Source of the DNA: JBKPCD01 sp046727175
GTDB taxonomy: Bacteria; Acidobacteriota; Vicinamibacteria; Vicinamibacterales; 2-12-FULL-66-21
DNA: 37,333 nt
Assembly (NCBI GenBank): GCA_046727175.1
Contig: JBKPCD010000169.1
Coordinates: 1 to 37,333 of the forward strand
Reading direction: 5' to 3'
This document shows, in pieces, positions 15,859 to 24,384 of the stretch. A program made the translations under genes and the position numbers. Within the stretch, counting starts at the first letter, position 1; each line of letters begins with the position of its first letter. Below the pieces are notes generated by a model, which saw only the letters and a list, made by a program, of their open reading frames with translations, did no database searches and was not told where the DNA came from.

Positions 15859-16641
15859 GGACAAGCGGAACGACTCAGGGCGATCGAAGGGCAGAAGACG
15901 CTGCTCGGCCGCACCATGCACGCGATCGCGTACGACGAAATACACGACGAAATCTACGTGACGCAGCAGTTCGGGCAGGGCATCCTCGTCTTCCGTGGAT
16001 CAGCGGCGGGAGAGGAACCGCCCGTCCGCGTCATCAACGGATCGAAGTCGCAGCTGATCGCCCCCGACCGCCTGGCCATAGACTCCGTGCACGACGAAAT
16101 CTACGTCCCCGAAGGCGTGAAGATCCTCGTCTATCCGCGGACGGCCAACGGCGACGTCGCGCCAATCCGCGTCATCACCGGGCCAGACACCGGCATCGGC
16201 GCCACACGCGCGGTCGCCATCGATCCCGTACGAAACCTGATCGTCGCCGCCACTCAGGAGTGGGACGACGACGGCGTCGGAGGGCGTGGCACAACTTCTG
16301 ATCTCAGGATCTTCCCGCGTCTAGCCAACGGCAACGTCAAGCCGCTGCGCGTGATCTCGGGTCTGCGTGGCATGGGGAACCTGGCGATCCACTCTCCGTC
16401 GGGGCTGGTCTTCTCGATGCAGACCCGATACGTCGGCGTGTGGCACATCGACGACGACGGCCAGGTGCCGCCGCGCTTTACGATTGGCGGTCCGAACGGC
16501 GTCTTCAAGGGCGGACGCGGGCTCGCGCTCGATCCCAAGAACCAGGCGGTCATCGCGTCCGACAAGGAATTGAATTCCGTGCTGACGTTCCACGTCCCGG
16601 AAATCTTTGCGCCGAACACCTCGAGTCCGGCGGGCCGTTAG
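15817..16641 (+). CDS. Beta-propeller A, part after the in-frame TGA
   Basis: The 274 residues continue the propeller of the preceding ORF in the same reading frame. Seen: IAVFARLADG directly after the TGA, then repeats such as GILVFRGSAAGEEPPVRVING, KILVYPRTANGDVAPIRVITG and LRIFPRLANGNVKPLRVISG. There is no signal peptide and no cysteine. The only candidate start is the GTG touching the TGA, and no purine-rich ribosome-binding site precedes it. As a free cytoplasmic protein it would be an incomplete propeller, which argues for production by readthrough of TGA 15814. Coupled termination and re-initiation remains the main alternative. Confidence 0.75.
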   Translation: MAHPQIAVFARLADGQAERLRAIEGQKTLLGRTMHAIAYDEIHDEIYVTQQFGQGILVFRGSAAGEEPPVRVINGSKSQLIAPDRLAIDSVHDEIYVPEGVKILVYPRTANGDVAPIRVITGPDTGIGATRAVAIDPVRNLIVAATQEWDDDGVGGRGTTSDLRIFPRLANGNVKPLRVISGLRGMGNLAIHSPSGLVFSMQTRYVGVWHIDDDGQVPPRFTIGGPNGVFKGGRGLALDPKNQAVIASDKELNSVLTFHVPEIFAPNTSSPAGR

Positions 16642-16697
16642 ATAGAGGTCGCTGAACAACGCCTGAGAACCTCATCTTTGGCCGGGAGGGACGAATC

Positions 16698-18038
16698 TTG
16701 ATCAAAGCCTTCATCGCTTCGCTCACCGGACTGCTGGTGTTGTTCCTGCCCGGGCTCAGGCGGGAAACGATCGCGGCGAAGACCGCGGCGACGCTCCTCG
16801 AGTCCACGGCGCCGGCGGAGATCTGTCTCGCCCCGTCGCGCGAGCATGCCTATCAGAGTCGATCCGGAGGGACATCCGTCTCGCAACGGAAGCCGCGTGA
16901 CCCGAGCGGAACCGATGGGCCTGGCGTGCTGCCTCCGGGATGGCCGGGAAAAGACGTGCCCGGCGGCGACGTTCGTCCCGCACGACAGGTCTTCGACCCG
17001 AACCCCACGTTCAACGGCATGGCCGTGGATCCGCAGAACGGCGTTGTCGTGTTGAGCGATGAGAACCGCGGGGCGCTCCTGGTGTACGACCTGAAGGCGG
17101 GCGGGCAACAGCCGACCACGACCGATCCGCGCCGGCACATCGTAGGCGGCAAGGTCGGTCTCGGTTTCATCGCTGGCGTGGCGCTCGACCCCGTGAGACG
17201 CGAGATGTACACCGTGAACAACGACGGCGGCGGCCTTGTCGTGCATCCCTATGACGCCCAGGGCGACGTCGCGCCGGTACGCAAGCTGACCGTACCGCAC
17301 CAATCGTGGGGACTCTCGCTCGACCTCGTGAACGACGAGCTGGCAGTTACGAGTCAGCAGTACCAGGGGATCTCGATCTACAAACGCACCGCGTCGCGAA
17401 CTGACCGTCCGGTTCGTACCATTCGCGGGACGCAGACCGGCCTCGCCGATCCGCACGGCGTCTTCCTCGACGCTGCGAGCGACGAAGTCTTCGCGGCCAA
17501 TCACGGCAACTGGACGGAGATGCGGACGTACTCCGCAGATGGTCCGCCGCTCCTGCCGGGCGAATATATCCCTGGCCGGTTCGAGAAGCCGTCGATCCGC
17601 GTCTACCGCGCGTCGTCCAATGGGAACGTGCCGCCCGTCCGGACGATCCAGGGCACCCAGACGCGGCTCGCGTGGCCGATGGGGATCGCCGTCGACCGCG
17701 AGGCTGGCGAGCTCGGGGTCGCCAACTACGGCACCGATCAGGTTCTGATCTTCGCGAAGGGCGCCAGCGGCGACGTCGCACCGGTTCGCATCCTCGGCGG
17801 CGACAAAACGGGTATTGTCGGCCCTGTGGCCGTCGCGGTGGATCGGACGAACAACGAATTGTGGGTGGCGAACTACGGAGACCACACGGCCGTGGTGTTC
17901 GATCGGGCTGCGAGCGGCAACGTGGCCCCGAAGCGCATCATCCAGAACGCGCCGGCCGGCACGCCGACCACGGGATTCACGAACGCGTCGGCCGCCGCGT
18001 ACGACAGCAAGCGCGACCAGCTCCTCGTCCCGAATTGA
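16698..18038 (+). CDS. Exported beta-propeller B, part before the in-frame TGA
   Basis: First 446 residues of a secreted propeller, paralogous to A and closer to C. TTG start at 16698 with GGGAGGG 8 nt upstream, then signal peptide FIASLTGLLVLFLPGL. There is a single cysteine, Cys43 in EICLAP. Blade repeats include NGMAVDPQNGVVVLSDENR, GVALDPVRREMYTVNNDGG, HGVFLDAASDEVFAANHGNW and ELWVANYGDHTAVVFDRAASGN. The ORF stops at TGA 18036-18038 in LLVPN-TGA-V, and the frame stays open to 19001. Read through, it is a 767-residue protein with residue 447 recoded. It starts 56 nt after propeller A ends, so both may share a message. Confidence 0.85.
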   Translation: MIKAFIASLTGLLVLFLPGLRRETIAAKTAATLLESTAPAEICLAPSREHAYQSRSGGTSVSQRKPRDPSGTDGPGVLPPGWPGKDVPGGDVRPARQVFDPNPTFNGMAVDPQNGVVVLSDENRGALLVYDLKAGGQQPTTTDPRRHIVGGKVGLGFIAGVALDPVRREMYTVNNDGGGLVVHPYDAQGDVAPVRKLTVPHQSWGLSLDLVNDELAVTSQQYQGISIYKRTASRTDRPVRTIRGTQTGLADPHGVFLDAASDEVFAANHGNWTEMRTYSADGPPLLPGEYIPGRFEKPSIRVYRASSNGNVPPVRTIQGTQTRLAWPMGIAVDREAGELGVANYGTDQVLIFAKGASGDVAPVRILGGDKTGIVGPVAVAVDRTNNELWVANYGDHTAVVFDRAASGNVAPKRIIQNAPAGTPTTGFTNASAAAYDSKRDQLLVPN

Positions 18039-18080
18039 GTGAGCGTCCCGAGGATCTCGGGGTTTGCCAGGCTGGCAAAC
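18036..18080 (+). other. In-frame TGA with SECIS-like double hairpin, copy B
   Basis: TGA 18036-18038; hairpin 1 CCGA 18048-18051 with UCGG 18057-18060, loop GGAUC, extendable here to CCCGAG/CUCGGG; hairpin 2 at 18062-18080 with stem GUUUGCC/GGCAAAC and loop AGGCU. Spacings from the TGA (9 and 23 nt) are identical to copies A and C. Confidence 0.65.
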
Positions 18081-19001
18081 GGCAACGTCACTCCGGACCG
18101 TATCATCGAAGGTCAGAGCACGAATCTGAGCCGCACCATGCACGGCCTGGCGTATGACGATCTGCACGACGAGATCGTGGTACCGGTCGCGCTCTCCGGT
18201 GCCGTCCTCGTATTCCGCGGCGACGCGAAGGGCGACGAACCGCCGCTTCGCGTCATCCAGGGATCGAGGACCGGCATGATCCGGCCGCAGACGGTCGAAG
18301 TCGATCCCGTCCACAATGAGATCGTCGCGGCTGATTCGAGTTCGCGCGCCATTCTCGTCTACGACCGGACGGCGAACGGCGACGTCGAGCCGCTGCGCAA
18401 GATCGGTGGATCGCAGACGCTCTTCCGCGACATCATCGGGATCGCCGTCGATCCCGCGCGCAATCTGATCTTCGCGGCCACGCGCTCGACCGACGGCTTC
18501 TCGGGCATCCTGACGTTCGACCGCATGGCGACTGGCGACGTCGCGCCGCTCAGGAAAATCGGCGGGCCAATGACCGGCGCTCTCGGAAGGTTCCGGCAAC
18601 TGAAGGTGGACCCGGAGCGCGGCATGGTGTACCTCGCGGTTCAGGATTCGCGACCGGCCGCACCCACGCCGCAAAAAGCTGCGGACCTGTACACGAACGA
18701 AGCCTCTCTGAAGAGACTTCGGGCGCTCGAAGACCGCGATGACCTGCCGACGAGAGACCTGTTCGGCACAGCGGGCTTCATCGCCGCGTGGCGCGCCGAG
18801 GACGACGGCAACGTGCCGCCGCGTTTCATCGTGCGTGGGCCGTCAGTGGGCGCGGCAGGTTTCGCCGGCGTGGCGTTCGACTCGAAGCGCGGCGAGGTGT
18901 ACGGCGTGTCGGGCGAGTTGAACGGCTATGTGGCGTGGATTCTTCCAGAATTCTTCCGGAAGCCGAAGAGCGGACCGACCGAGGCCGGCCGGCAACGCTA
19001 G
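18039..19001 (+). CDS. Beta-propeller B, part after the in-frame TGA
   Basis: The 320 residues continue propeller B in frame after TGA 18036. Seen: ISGFARLANGNVTPDRIIEG, VLVFRGDAKGDEPPLRVIQG, ILVYDRTANGDVEPLRKIGG and ILTFDRMATGDVAPLRKIGG, the same blade pattern as before the TGA. A charged insert (near LKRLRALEDRDDLPTRD) is shared in position with propeller C and absent from A. There is no signal peptide, no cysteine and no ribosome-binding site before the adjacent GTG. I infer expression by decoding of the TGA; a separate coupled start is the alternative. Confidence 0.75.
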   Translation: MSVPRISGFARLANGNVTPDRIIEGQSTNLSRTMHGLAYDDLHDEIVVPVALSGAVLVFRGDAKGDEPPLRVIQGSRTGMIRPQTVEVDPVHNEIVAADSSSRAILVYDRTANGDVEPLRKIGGSQTLFRDIIGIAVDPARNLIFAATRSTDGFSGILTFDRMATGDVAPLRKIGGPMTGALGRFRQLKVDPERGMVYLAVQDSRPAAPTPQKAADLYTNEASLKRLRALEDRDDLPTRDLFGTAGFIAAWRAEDDGNVPPRFIVRGPSVGAAGFAGVAFDSKRGEVYGVSGELNGYVAWILPEFFRKPKSGPTEAGRQR

Positions 19002-19050
19002 CAGGATGCTGTAAACGCCTCCTGGTGAGGTTCAAACACGACAGAAGCCA

Positions 19051-19103
19051 GAAGCTAGAAGTTAGATCGACCAAGCGCTCTAGCTTCTAACTTCTAGCTT
19101 CTT
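19051..19103. terminator. Bidirectional hairpin terminator in a degenerate array
   Basis: A 17-bp arm at 19051-19067 (AGAAGCTAGAAGTTAGA) is the exact reverse complement of 19087-19103, with a 19-nt loop. It lies between the convergent propeller B (ends 19001) and GntR gene (ends 19115), so it probably stops both transcripts. It is built of AGAAGCTA/GAAGTTA units, and TCCTACC units follow to about 19123. Confidence 0.7.
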
Positions 19104-19114
19104 ACTCCTACCTC

Positions 19115-19918
19115 CTACCTCCGTCGTCCGTTGACGACCGCTCGCGGCCGCGCCGCGGGCGCCGACGATGACACGCCAGCGGGCCCGCACAGGTGATTCC
19201 GGCTCTGCTTCTTCATCGTCCGGCCGACGCGGCCCTGAATGTCCCCCACGTGACGAAACATCAGCGCGTACGACGCCTGCGCATCGTGCTTTCGGATCGC
19301 ATCGAAAATCTGCCGGTGATACTCGCAGTTCTTGCGACGATGCCTGGCGCGGACCTTTGCGTCGAGGATCGAGACTGACTCCGCCGTGAGATCGGCCAGC
19401 GCGTTCATGAGTACGACGAGCGGGAGGTTGTGCGTACAGTCGGCGATCGCCCGATGAAACTGGCCGGCGGTCGCACCAGAGTCGGCGTGAGGTCGTCGAA
19501 CTTCGTCTTCTTCCTGAATCAGCACCTGCTCGAGCTTGACGATGTCCTCGGGGCGCGCGCGGAGGGCGGCGAGCCTGGCAATCGTAGGCTCGATCAGCAT
19601 GCGAGCTTCGGTCAATTCGCTGTGCGAAGTCCGGCCCAGGCCGAGCAGCAGCGAGAGCGACCGCCGAACCGGTTCGTGATTGAACTTGAGAATGAACGCG
19701 CCGCCTTCGGCGCCGCGTCGAATGTCGAGAAGGCCCTGTTCCTCCAGCGATCGGTAGGCTTCCCTGACAGACACACGGCTCGTCTTGAGCTGTCGTGCCA
19801 TCTCGCGCTCGGCGGGTAGCTTGTGACCTTCTCCGAGCCTGCCATCCGAGATCTGCTTCTTGATGCGCCTGACGATGACTTCTGATGTTCGGCCGGCTGC
19901 GCCGGATCTAGCTAACAT
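19115..19918 (-). CDS. FadR-type GntR transcription regulator
   Basis: DNA-binding regulator of 267 residues with an N-terminal GntR winged helix-turn-helix and a C-terminal FCD ligand domain. Seen: RIKKQISDGRLGEGHKLPAEREMA, TSRVSVREAYRSLEEQGLLDIRRGAEGGAFI (recognition helix and wing), then FCD features ARMLIEPTIARLAALRA, FHRAIADCTHN, and a late HRQIFDAIRKHD segment with the family's His positions. ATG 19918 has GGAG 9 nt upstream; an upstream in-frame start at 20029 would add a CxxC-containing tail of 37 residues. FadR-class proteins bind TGGTNNNACCA-like dyads, and seven such sites lie in this window, making this gene the likely regulator. The inducer is probably an aromatic acid or intermediate. 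Confidence 0.88.
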   Translation of the reverse strand: MLARSGAAGRTSEVIVRRIKKQISDGRLGEGHKLPAEREMARQLKTSRVSVREAYRSLEEQGLLDIRRGAEGGAFILKFNHEPVRRSLSLLLGLGRTSHSELTEARMLIEPTIARLAALRARPEDIVKLEQVLIQEEDEVRRPHADSGATAGQFHRAIADCTHNLPLVVLMNALADLTAESVSILDAKVRARHRRKNCEYHRQIFDAIRKHDAQASYALMFRHVGDIQGRVGRTMKKQSRNHLCGPAGVSSSAPAARPRAVVNGRRR

Positions 19919-20077
19919 GAGTGCATTCTCCAAGACGCCGGGCGGGACGTCAACCGCGGCGCCGCATTCCCGACAATCGTGTCGGAGCGCTGTCGGGGCG
20001 GGAATCCGCCAGATCCCGGCCGGCCGCACACCTCCTGCGGCCTCCGCACGGGAGTCGATGCCGGGACGTCGATCGCG

Positions 20078-20130
20078 CGACGCATCCCGGCTGGCGTGCG
20101 TTGCGGCCTGTCGCCGCCAGGGATGCGTCG
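20078..20130 (-). terminator. Long stem-loop after the TonB receptor gene
   Basis: CGACGCATCCC at 20078-20088 pairs with GGGATGCGTCG at 20120-20130, and the stem can extend inward through CTGGCG/CGCCAG with a bulge. It lies 18 nt after the receptor stop and before the regulator gene on the same strand. With no T tract it may be a Rho-type end, a stability hairpin or a partial terminator. Confidence 0.5.
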
Positions 20131-20148
20131 GAATCTATCGAGTCACGC

Positions 20149-23100
20149 TCAGAACGTGAACTTCAGCCCGAGTTGCACCTGCCGCGCGGGCGTCGACGTG
20201 GTCGTGATCCGTCCTGCCTGCGGATTGCGCACACCGCGGTCGTCGAAAATCGTCGCACCCGGCAGACCGTAATTGACCCAGTTGAAGGCGTTGAACGCCT
20301 CGATTCGGAACTGCGCAGTGGTGCGGCCCATCTTCACGTTCTTGAAGAGCGACAGATCGGCGACCTTCAGGCCCGGGCCTCGGAGGGAGTTGCGGCGCGC
20401 GTTGCCGAACACGCCGGCGGCAGGGACGCTGAACGCGGACGGATCGAACCACTGGCTGGTCGTCTTCGGATAGTTCACCGTGCCGGTGACGTTGGGTTTT
20501 TGAAGACCGACGTCGCTCTGCCCGTCGCCGACCTGGTCGTAGCTCTCGAATGGCGTGAACGGGAGGCCGCTCGTGAACTGCGCGAGGCCGCCAATCTGCC
20601 ATCCCTGAAGGAGCACAGCCTTGAAGCCTGTGCTGCTCCGGGCGAATGGCAGCACGTACACCGCGTTGACCACCAGCGTGTGGTGAATGTCGAAGTTCGA
20701 CGGCCCGTACTCGTACTCGGGGTCCCACCAGTCGGTCGCGCTGCCGGCGCCGTTGTCGAAGTCGGAGCCGCCGATCTGACCGCCCGACCAGGAGTCCTTC
20801 GAGTTGCCGTAGGTGTAGGACGCCTGCGCCTGCCAGCCGCTCGAGTACCGCTTGTTCAGGCTCACGGTCATCCCTTGATAGATCGAGCGCGCCTCGTTAA
20901 TCCGCGTGCGGATCCGCCCCCAGCTCGGGTAGCGAAGCGTCGCACCCGGCACGAGCCGCTTGACGCCGTCGGAACCATACTGGGAGGGCGTCGTATTCGG
21001 GTCGCCGTAGAACGGCAGGTTGTGCCCCTTCGACCCGAGGTAGCCGATCTCCGCCACCATGCTGTGGCCGAGGTCTCGGTCGAAGTGGACGTGCCACTGT
21101 TGGGTGTACGGTTGCTTCGCGTCGTAGAAGATGAATTCGGAGCGCTTCTGGACCGTTGAGGGATTGACGCCGGCCTCGAGCACCTGGATCATGCCGGGTC
21201 CAAACACCGGAGGCTGCCGGATGTCCACGCCCGCGAAGTACGGGTAGATGCGGAACGTCGTGCCGCGGTAGAACGACGTGGTGAGCGGCTGATAGAACAG
21301 ACCGTAGCCAGCCTTCACCGTCATCTTCCGATCGCCGTTCGGATTCCAGGCGGCGCCCAGACGCGGCGCGAAGCTCTTCTTCGACGGGTTCTTGAACATG
21401 GGCGTACCCGGCGTGATGCCATCGGGCCGCGTGTTCAAGTCGTCCAGGCTCAGCAGCCCCGCAACCTTGCCGCTCAGCTCTTTCGGATCCGTCACGTAGT
21501 CGTATCGCAAACCGTACTGCATGCTCAGGTGATTGGAGACGCGCCAGTCGTCCTGCACGAAGAACGCGTTGTACCACTGTCGCATCTCGCGGAACGTGTC
21601 GGTGCCAGGCAGGTTGCCGGTGAAGCGATCGGCCTGCGCAGTTGCGCTCCGCTGGAGCGTCAGGAACTCCTGCACGCTGCGGAAGCGGAACGTGCCGCCG
21701 TAGCGGGAGAAGGAGAACCCGTCGAACTGGTACTTCTGCAGATCGAAACCCGCCTTGAACACGTGCGAGTTCTTGTTCCACGTCAGCGAGTCGGAGAACT
21801 GATAGACGTCCTGTGTGTAGTCCACGGGGGTCGTGGCGACCGAGCCTGCGGTCGAGACGTTGGTGATGTCGATCGCGCCGAAGTGCGGGTCCGTGGAGAA
21901 GTACAGCGACTGCGGGATGTCGATCGTCGGGAGCAGGTCGTCGGTCCTGGCGGTCTGGTTCGCGGCGAATCGGAACACGTTCAGCACGTTCGAGCTGAAC
22001 AGGTGCTGGTTCTGGGCGGTGAAGTACCGCGTGTTGGTCGTCGTGTGCTCGAAGAAGAGCGGGTGCGACTGCGAGAGGACCGTCTTGGAATCGTCGCGCG
22101 ACCACCGCACCAGCATGGAGTCTTTCTTCCCGAGGTTGTAGTCGAACTTCACGACGCCGAAATGCTCGTCGGTCGGGTCCTGGTGGGAGTGCACCAGCTC
22201 CGCCGTGCCATTACCGAAGTCCTGGCCATCCGGAATCGGGAACAGGAGATCCAGATAGGGCCTCGTCGTCGCGTGGACGCCGACGTTGATCAGCCTGCCG
22301 CTCGCGTCGGGCACGATCCCCTGGTGCGCGAGCGCGTTCGGCAGGTTGGCGCGCCGGGTGACGGCGTTGCGCTCGCGCAGCTGCTCGTAGGATCCGAAGT
22401 AGAACAGCTTGCTGCTGACGATGGGTCCGCCGACGGTGCCGCCGAACTGGTCGCGCTGGAAGGGGGGGAGATCGCCACTCGCGAAGAAGTTTCGCGAGTC
22501 GAGCGCGTCGTCACGATGGAACTCGAACGCGGAGCCGCGGATCTGGTTGGTGCCGGACTTCGTGACCGTGCTCATGACGCCGCCGGCCGCGCGCCCGAAT
22601 TCGGCGCTGTAACCATGCGTCTGGACGCTGAACTCCTGGACGGTGTCCACGCCGAGCAGGACGCCCGACATGCTCGATGGCGCCTTGTCAGAGATGTCGG
22701 CGATGTTCGTGCCGTCCATCAGGTATCCCGTCTGCTCGGGCCGGGCGCCGCCGATGGCCAGCTGGGTGTTGCCGAATCCTCCCGTGAAATCCTTGGCCGT
22801 TCCGCGGCTCGTGATGACTCCGGCCTGGAGCGTCGCGAGCTGCATGAAGCTGCGCCCGTTCAACGGCAGTTCGGAGATCTGTTGTGTTGTGACCAGGCCG
22901 CCGATGGTGGTCGACCCGAGTGAAACATTGCTGGTCTCTCCCGCGACCGTAACCTGTTCCGCGATGCCGCCAAGCGTCATCTCGATGTCGACGAGCAGAT
23001 CCTTGCCGATGGCCACGGTCAGTTGGTCGCGCAGGACCGGGCGGAAGCCTTCCATCCGGGCGGTAACCGTGTACGGGCCCGGCGTCAGGTTCAGCACGCG

Positions 23101-23307
23101 ATAGCGGCCGTGTTCATCCGAGACCTGCGTCCGTTCGACTCCTGTGTCGAGCTGCCTGACGAGGATCGTCACGCCGGGGAGCACGCCTTTCTGCTGATCG
23201 GAGATGGTTCCGGAGATGCTGCCGGTGGTGTCCTGAGCGCCGACGGTCGCCGGCAGCAGGCAGACAATCGCAGCGAGAGCGGAGAGACGCTGAATCAGTC
23301 TCCTCAT
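20149..23307 (-). CDS. Oar-like TonB-dependent outer-membrane receptor
   Basis: Outer-membrane beta-barrel transporter of 1052 residues, probably importing a bulky or scarce substrate with TonB energy. Seen: signal peptide (LSALAAIVCLLPATVGA), a carboxypeptidase-regulatory-like domain (GSISGTISDQQKGVLPGVTILVRQ to about residue 105), a plug with ELPLNGRSFMQLATLQAG and the GARPEQTGYLMDGTNI motif, then a long barrel ending in Phe (LGLKFTF), the usual signal for barrel assembly. This layout is typical of Acidobacteriota and Bacteroidota receptors. ATG 23307 has GGAGGA just upstream. Operator 5 precedes it, so the receptor is likely induced with the aromatic cluster. Confidence 0.93.
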   Translation of the reverse strand: MRRLIQRLSALAAIVCLLPATVGAQDTTGSISGTISDQQKGVLPGVTILVRQLDTGVERTQVSDEHGRYRVLNLTPGPYTVTARMEGFRPVLRDQLTVAIGKDLLVDIEMTLGGIAEQVTVAGETSNVSLGSTTIGGLVTTQQISELPLNGRSFMQLATLQAGVITSRGTAKDFTGGFGNTQLAIGGARPEQTGYLMDGTNIADISDKAPSSMSGVLLGVDTVQEFSVQTHGYSAEFGRAAGGVMSTVTKSGTNQIRGSAFEFHRDDALDSRNFFASGDLPPFQRDQFGGTVGGPIVSSKLFYFGSYEQLRERNAVTRRANLPNALAHQGIVPDASGRLINVGVHATTRPYLDLLFPIPDGQDFGNGTAELVHSHQDPTDEHFGVVKFDYNLGKKDSMLVRWSRDDSKTVLSQSHPLFFEHTTTNTRYFTAQNQHLFSSNVLNVFRFAANQTARTDDLLPTIDIPQSLYFSTDPHFGAIDITNVSTAGSVATTPVDYTQDVYQFSDSLTWNKNSHVFKAGFDLQKYQFDGFSFSRYGGTFRFRSVQEFLTLQRSATAQADRFTGNLPGTDTFREMRQWYNAFFVQDDWRVSNHLSMQYGLRYDYVTDPKELSGKVAGLLSLDDLNTRPDGITPGTPMFKNPSKKSFAPRLGAAWNPNGDRKMTVKAGYGLFYQPLTTSFYRGTTFRIYPYFAGVDIRQPPVFGPGMIQVLEAGVNPSTVQKRSEFIFYDAKQPYTQQWHVHFDRDLGHSMVAEIGYLGSKGHNLPFYGDPNTTPSQYGSDGVKRLVPGATLRYPSWGRIRTRINEARSIYQGMTVSLNKRYSSGWQAQASYTYGNSKDSWSGGQIGGSDFDNGAGSATDWWDPEYEYGPSNFDIHHTLVVNAVYVLPFARSSTGFKAVLLQGWQIGGLAQFTSGLPFTPFESYDQVGDGQSDVGLQKPNVTGTVNYPKTTSQWFDPSAFSVPAAGVFGNARRNSLRGPGLKVADLSLFKNVKMGRTTAQFRIEAFNAFNWVNYGLPGATIFDDRGVRNPQAGRITTTSTPARQVQLGLKFTF

Positions 23308-23361
23308 AGTCCTCCTCCTCGAGTGAGACTCTTGTCAACGGGGACGGCCTGGGTCCGAAGC

Positions 23362-23376
23362 AATGGTACGACCTTT
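23362..23376. promoter_or_regulatory. Operator 5 of the AATGGTCNGACCTTT family
   Basis: AATGGTACGACCTTT lies about 55 bp upstream of the TonB receptor start. It departs from the consensus at one core position (A for C). Confidence 0.65.
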
Positions 23377-23444
23377 CGCGGGACACTTACACTGCAATGT
23401 GTCGGTGCGGGGAGTCAAGTCCAAAGCGCGAGGCGGGCGCCGCC

Positions 23445-24248
23445 TCACTTCGTCCCGCGAGTGCCTGTCCGGCGCGGCGGCGAAGAGCCGGGCTCTCGCG
23501 AGTACTCGGTAAATATGAAGTCAAACCGGTATTCCTTGTCGCCTGCCTCGAATCGCGCCTTGGCGGCGATGTTGGCCGGGACACTGAGGCCGGGTATCCG
23601 TGCCTCCATGTAGACGCCGCGAGGAGCGCGCGAGAACGGTACGGACACGTTCGTCGGTTTGCCCGCAGCGTCCGGGACTTCCACGATGCGGGCCGTGAGG
23701 CCGGGCGGCGTGAACGGCTTCGAGTAATCGTCGTACACGTACAGCCGGAACACCGACAGGGCCGGGTGCGTGGCCTCGATGTGCCAGTTGTTCGACACCA
23801 TGAAGAAGTTGCCGCCGTGCTTGGGATTGTGATCGCCGTGAGGGCGAATCGTGTATTTCGCCACGAGCGTGCGCGTGCACGCGGGGCAGCGGCCGGGATC
23901 GAGCACGTCGACCTTTCGATGGACGGGGCAGGTGAAGGACAACGCCCTGGTCATGCGGACCAGAGCCCGGCCGCACTGCGGGCAGCGGCCGGGCTCCAGT
24001 TTCGACACGGCGGTGTGCACCTGGCAGCTCCAGACGAGTGCGAGCCGCACCGGCGTGAGCGCCATGCCGCAGATCGGGCACTTGCCGGGTTCGTTGTCGA
24101 TCACCTCCGCGTGCATCGGACAGCTCCACGACACCGGAGGGACAGGTGACGGAGCATTGCTCTGGACGGCGGACGCGCCGTTTCGATTCAGCGCGGTCGG
24201 CGCCAACGAACCGAACAGCGACCGGAGGAAACCGCGGCGATTGAGCAT
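23445..24248 (-). CDS. Exported protein with three heavy-metal-binding ribbons
   Basis: Predicted exported protein of 267 residues. The start at ATG 24248 gives a twin-arginine-like leader (NRRGFLRSLFG). Three tandem ribbons follow: WSCPMHAEVIDNEPGKCPICGMAL, WSCQVHTAVSKLEPGRCPQCGRAL and FTCPVHRKVDVLDPGRCPACTRTL. Each has the C-x2-H...C-x2-C layout of the heavy-metal-binding domain found in copper/silver efflux proteins; in the third, the usual CG turn is CT. The remaining about 120 residues form a beta-rich domain (SVFRLYVYDDYSKPF, RGVYMEARIPG) of unknown function. A metal-sensing or metal-carrying role outside the cytoplasm is likely. It is divergent from the cupin gene. Confidence 0.8.
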   Translation of the reverse strand: MLNRRGFLRSLFGSLAPTALNRNGASAVQSNAPSPVPPVSWSCPMHAEVIDNEPGKCPICGMALTPVRLALVWSCQVHTAVSKLEPGRCPQCGRALVRMTRALSFTCPVHRKVDVLDPGRCPACTRTLVAKYTIRPHGDHNPKHGGNFFMVSNNWHIEATHPALSVFRLYVYDDYSKPFTPPGLTARIVEVPDAAGKPTNVSVPFSRAPRGVYMEARIPGLSVPANIAAKARFEAGDKEYRFDFIFTEYSREPGSSPPRRTGTRGTK

Positions 24249-24280
24249 GTGTGGCAGGCATCGCACACCCGCTTCGGTGC

Positions 24281-24309
24281 TTGACACTGCCGGACGCGAG
24301 GGCTACGAT
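24281..24309 (+). promoter_or_regulatory. Predicted promoter of the cupin gene
   Basis: TTGACA at 24281-24286, a 17-nt spacer and TACGAT at 24304-24309 form a near-consensus sigma70 promoter. Operator 6 begins at 24316, about at the transcription start, a classic repressor position. Confidence 0.68.
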
Positions 24310-24315
24310 TCGCCC

Positions 24316-24330
24316 AAAGGTAAGACCTTT
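24316..24330. promoter_or_regulatory. Operator 6, a variant site at the cupin promoter
   Basis: AAAGGTAAGACCTTT keeps the GGT...ACC half-sites and the A/T flanks of the family and is a near-perfect palindrome (AAAGGT/ACCTTT). It sits at the predicted start of transcription of the cupin gene. Confidence 0.6.
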
Positions 24331-24384
24331 GAGGGCATGCCGTCAAGCCCGCCGGCCCGACGCGAGACAAGACGAGACAAAGAA

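Noticed and set aside
14458..18674. Very long open frames on the minus strand opposite the propeller genes (495 and 678 codons)
   Set aside because: They mirror codon-biased GC-rich plus-strand genes, have composition rich in Arg/Asp/Val and no domains, signal peptides or ribosome-binding sites. I treat them as shadows.
19919..20029. N-terminal extension of the GntR regulator with a CRECG motif
   Set aside because: The frame is open and contains Cys-x2-Cys, but the ATG at 19918 has a ribosome-binding site and matches the family's usual start. A zinc-binding tail cannot be excluded.
23851..24384. Upstream extension of the cupin reading frame by 178 codons
   Set aside because: It lies opposite the metal-ribbon gene, and the signal peptide begins at 24385 after a promoter at 24281.
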